The translations under genes were made by a program, and so were the position numbers. This document shows positions 60,470-64,000 of a stretch of DNA of 64,000 nt, one piece after another. Numbering within the stretch: the stretch's first letter is position 1; every line of letters starts with the position of its first letter. Under the pieces are notes generated by a model that saw nothing but the letters and a program-made list of their open reading frames with translations, did not search any database and was not told the origin of the DNA. The stretch is from Wuchereria bancrofti (taxonomy: Eukaryota; Nematoda; Chromadorea; Rhabditida; Onchocercidae): NCBI GenBank assembly GCA_005281725.1, contig SSBO01000004.1, positions 930,001 through 994,000 of the forward strand, in the 5' to 3' direction.

Positions 60470-62328
60470 ATGCGTAGATGGTCTACGGATACGGCGTGTA
60501 TCATTCATGTTTTACTTTTTCTAGTAACGATTGCGTTAACTCCATTGGATACAGTAGCTGGACATTCGCAAGTGTTCCGGAGGGAACAGAAGGATGCTAC
60601 TCTTAACCTACCAACGGTTAGTGTAAGCGAACAAATCTCGATTAGAAAAGTATTGACTGCGTGGTAAAGCAGCAAAGACAGAGCTTATCGGCTACTTCTG
60701 CTGGTACGGAATAGTATTGGTGTAGAGTTTCAGATAGGTCTGATCGTTCATCCTACTTTAGATGGTTGTATTATACCTCAACTTTTCCCTCCCAGCTCTG
60801 CAAACAGTTCTAAGTTTAAAGGTTTCTCATGCTGAGATAACTGTGACATTAGTAGTTTCAATGTTGCTGCTAACGGTACTATTTCGTCCATGTCCCAATC
60901 TCTAGTTTTAAATGCGCTGGATAAAATAAAGCAGAGCAGTATGCTGTGATGAATGCTAGTGTTTTATCAAATTGTTTTCTGTGCACAGCACTTACTAGAA
61001 TCTTTTCAAGGTTATAGATATTTGATGGATTGTAATATTGTAAAAAGGAATACTGAAAAGATTTGAATTCATTTCAGAAATGCGGCATGTACGAACAGAA
61101 GCTTTTTTGCCTTTCTATCAATTTATGTAACAAGGCAAGTTCTCTGACCTTGTCAACCACATACTATTTTTAGTGATGGTGAATTCTTGTTCCATACATT
61201 CGTTTATATCCACGCAGTCAGTACCAACTGTTCACATTATTACTTCCGCTTACAAACATTAAGGAACTGTTTTTTCTTTGCACTAAAGATTTCGTGTTTA
61301 TCGCTCTTTTACAGTACTGCTCGCAGCAGTGCTCGAAAATCTCGTCTTTCGAATTGCGCAACTTGCAAATCTTGTCTCCGAAGGAAAGACGCATTCAGAA
61401 ACTTCGTCATGACATACCTCTGGATACCAATCTTCGGATTAACTATTACGATATTGAGGTTTTTACTGTCCGATACGTAATCTTTTCCATACGGTATCTG
61501 CTTGATCTTAAAGGGATTTTGTTTAATTTCGTGAATTGAAAAGGCAGAATTATTTTAAGCAGGAGTTGAAGGCAGTATGAGACAAGAGAATGTGGGAACC
61601 TATCCTTTCAAAAACCCTCTACATTTTAAGATGGAAGGCATGAAGCCTGCGTTCTGCGGTGACTACTTTACCCTTGAGTTGCCCATTTATTCTGTGAAAG
61701 AATCGAAATCGAACAGCATCCAATTCCTTCACAAACTTTATTTCCAAAACTATCGAGATGTGTACACGCACGGCATGTGCAACTACAAATGTGTTTTTGG
61801 TTGTCGTCGAGTGGGATACGATGAAGAGATAATGAGCGAATTGTTGATTCGCAATGTACCTAACCTGCACGTGTACCAGTGCGACAGGTACCTGGATTGT
61901 TGTTATTGTTTAGTTAATGTTGGCTTTTATGAGTTAAAAATTTTTTCACATTCCTTTGCAAAAGAAGACTCACATCAAGATGAAATTTCTTTCTGCTCAT
62001 TAATTGAAGTTCACCACGAAATTTCGGCATATGACTCTGCATGCAACTCTTTCATCTTATTATACAAACCTGCACGCATAAAGTATCATAAAAATTACAG
62101 TGTCCATTCTTGGGTCTTTATCGCAGCTGTGATCGTTGTATTCATCAATCTCCTGATTCTCATCACATGTTTTGTGAGGAGTAAAATATCCAGCGTTCAT
62201 GGTGCTTACTTCCAACCTTTTTTCCAACGCAATTCGTTATTTATATATTGCCGTATACAACGAGAAGTAAAAAACGTGGAAATCATCTACATTTTTCAGG
62301 AAACACAAAAGAAGTGTATGTTGATTAG
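60470..62328 (+). CDS. Unknown Cys-rich type I membrane protein
   Basis: Not recognised. Exons: 60470-60616 (ATG and signal peptide IIHVLLFLVTIALTPLD), 61078-61134 (ends AAG|GCAAGT, a GC donor), 61315 to 61458 or 61493, about 61563/61576 to 62180, and 62300-62328 (stop TAG). The junction between the third and fourth exons is unresolved: the strongest donors do not match the phase of the best acceptor. The ectodomain carries many cysteines (KCGMYEQKLFCLSINLC, YCSQQCS, CNYKCVFGCRR, CDRYLDCCYC). One transmembrane helix follows (WVFIAAVIVVFINLLILITC), then VRR and a nine-residue tail ending EVYVD; the splice joining these is phase-perfect. It is likely a surface or organelle receptor-like protein of about 320-335 aa. 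Without the last splice the frame stays open to 62359. Confidence 0.6.
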
Positions 62329-62510
62329 ACTGTGTTCTTTTCACCTTCCTGTTCATTAAATTCAGTGGTCGTATTTCGAAGGTAATATTGCATGTCATAT
62401 ACTGTTATTGCAATTTATTGGAATTCGGTGTAACAGTTGAGAAACAGAAGAGTTGTTCTTCCACCAAAAAGTCCAAAGAACTTATTTTTTCAAAACATAA
62501 GCTATGGAGA
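62329..62510. other. Convergent 3' spacer
   Basis: Short region between the ends of two convergent genes; nothing coding seen. Confidence 0.5.
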
Positions 62511-64000
62511 TCAAAAACTTAACTTAAATATGACACCTTGTTCAGATGAAATTGTAACAGTGCCGCTGCTAAGATCGACCATTTGATGGTAATAGTACTG
62601 CTCTGCATTGCTACTAGATGCGACTACCATTGCTTGATGCAATTCCTTATTTTTCACTGTATTTGATCCCCTGATTGGTAATGCCATGTCAGTTTTACCA
62701 AAATTGAATGCTCCCAAATAAGTCTGAAAGTATCCTAAATCCACTTAAATTTCTTTACAATACACATATTGAATAACTTTCAAGTTTGCTTCTCCCACCA
62801 CTAAACAGTATATAATTACATTTTCAGCTGAAGTATTCTCATTCTTAACGTATTTGGTAATCGCGAAAGTACTGTTCATCAGTTGCCCAATAATAGTGCG
62901 ACCTGAACTAAGCGTCTCATCTCTTTTTCTCAGTCGAGCCATTTTTTGAAATGTCTTCAATTGTGAGCGTTGAGAATTGTACTGCCTCTAGAATTCATAT
63001 TATTTTACATTAATTCAGCGAATTTTGGAACTCATCGCTCTAAAATTATACTGAATGGTCTCTAATGGTAATTTCCATAGTAATCACCGGGACAAAAGAA
63101 GAAAAAAACTTACATCCCAGTTATTATGTGCGAAAGCAGGATGAACCGGGATGCTTGTTGAGATAGCACCTGAAAATCCAGCATTGGCAGAATCATCCCA
63201 CTGCATAGCACCTCTCTGGACTGGCACCTACAAAGAGGCATAAATCTTTCTCGGACTTTAAAACGTTTTGTAGAAAAATTTTACTTACTAATTTTTCACT
63301 TGGTAAATCTATCATCCCAATCTCATCACCATAGTAGATACTGCTAGTGCCAGGTAAAAGTAGTTGCAACATAGTTAACAGCTCGGCTTGTTGCTGCGAC
63401 TTTACACGAGAAGCTATCCTTGAGAGTTGTGGACTACCGAACTGTAAGTAGATTTATCCCATTAGCAACTGGACATCAGGGAAATATCAACAGGATAGCA
63501 TATTAAGTGAAGAAAATAATACCTCAAAAGACTAGCCTAAAAATCACAACTTGAAAAGCGAAGACCTGCGTACGGAAAAAATCTCCATAGATGCGTTACT
63601 GTCTTTGCTCCAACGTCAGCATGACTGTTGCCTTATGTAAAACCACTATGTTTCAAAACGTAACATATGATATGATTTAGACACATTTCTAGCAATTACC
63701 TGTTAAATCGCGACGAGGTGGTGATGTGTGACATGAAAAATCCCAAGTTTACCCTATGAAAATTGAAAATAAAAATTACCTCCCACATTGCAGAGATATT
63801 GTTCGTTGAGTGAAAATGTACCAGTTCGGTAAGTATTTCATGAATGCATTCAGCGACATTGTCCTCGGTACGGTGACAAATTTCATTATCTTTCCCGATG
63901 CTCCCCAATTCGTAATTAATCACTAAATTCAATCCACTCAGAACCAACTCCTTTTTCTCTTCTTCCCTCGCGTTATCACGCGCAGCAAATAATACACTGA
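62511..64000 (-). CDS. SLC3A (4F2hc/rBAT)-like heavy chain, C-terminal part
   Basis: Truncated by the right window edge. Minus-strand exons, all phase 0: 64000 (edge) to 63780, 63441-63289, 63227-63114, 62987 to about 62796 (3' border uncertain), and 62723-62511 with stop TGA. The sequence is the C-terminal half of a glycoside-hydrolase-13 fold: LLPGTSSIYYGDEIGM, then RGAMQWDDSANAGFSG, and the C-terminal beta domain YLGAFNFGK to GVIFKLSF. Where active enzymes carry NHD before an SR motif, this protein has FGSPQLSR, so the catalytic Asp is missing. That is typical of SLC3A heavy chains, glycoprotein partners that carry amino acid transporters (SLC7 light chains) to the plasma membrane. In C. 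elegans the equivalents are the ATGP proteins. The N-terminal transmembrane segment lies outside the window. Confidence 0.8.

Overview
The window looks like nuclear DNA of a nematode, most likely a clade III (spirurid or filarial-type) worm. Every recognisable gene is eukaryotic and split by many introns of about 40-900 bp (mostly 60-400 bp). Acceptors are of the TTTCAG or TTTTAG kind, base composition is AT-rich, and likely trans-splice acceptors sit just upstream of several start codons. The gene set (CED-3-type caspase, single-Ig secreted protein, CDC-42, CYRI, SMC-6, INTS7, MIER-1, rpl-36A) fits a worm. Species assignment is inference. Exon models were read by hand from both strands. Where a chain of exons keeps phase from start codon to stop codon, the coordinates are firm; where it does not, the entry says so.

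Layout. 1-5146: gene-poor, with one tRNA-Pro(UGG) on the minus strand. 5147-6674 (-): EMG1/NEP1, the 18S rRNA pseudouridine N1-methyltransferase. 8963-11611 (+): CARD caspase of the CED-3 type. 13240-14497 (+): mitochondrial ribosomal protein bL17m. 15063 to about 17029 (-): unknown Cys/His-rich protein. 17711-19069 (+): secreted single-Ig (OIG-like) protein. 20402-22135 (+): cdc-42. 23488-25603 (-): CYRI/FAM49, a Rac1-binding regulator of actin. 26137-34277 (+): SMC6 in 25 exons. 35525-41102 (+): Integrator subunit 7. 43707-46317 (-): MIER1, an ELM2-SANT corepressor.

Right part. 49160-51281 (-): unknown single-pass coiled-coil membrane protein of 212 aa. 53289-58728 (-): an FHA protein whose C-terminus carries a nibrin/NBS1-like MRE11-binding motif. 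59305-59990 (-): ribosomal protein eL42 (rpl-36A). 60470-62328 (+): unknown Cys-rich type I membrane protein. 62511 to the right edge (-): C-terminal part of an SLC3A (4F2hc/rBAT)-like heavy chain.

These are mostly independent housekeeping and signalling genes. Three themes recur: genome maintenance (SMC6, nibrin-like), RNA and ribosome biogenesis (EMG1, INTS7, bL17m, eL42, tRNA-Pro), and cell shape or death (CDC-42, CYRI, caspase). CYRI/SMC6 and rpl-36A/membrane protein are head-to-head pairs with short shared upstream regions. rpl-36A and the nibrin-like gene lie in tandem 576 bp apart and could be co-transcribed. The most unusual items are the nibrin-like gene (no visible BRCT pair, one in-frame TGA that may mark a 39-nt intron, a possible 10-nt exon), the 15-nt final coding exon of rpl-36A, two GC-AG introns, five perfect fold-back hairpins and a dispersed 98-bp duplication.
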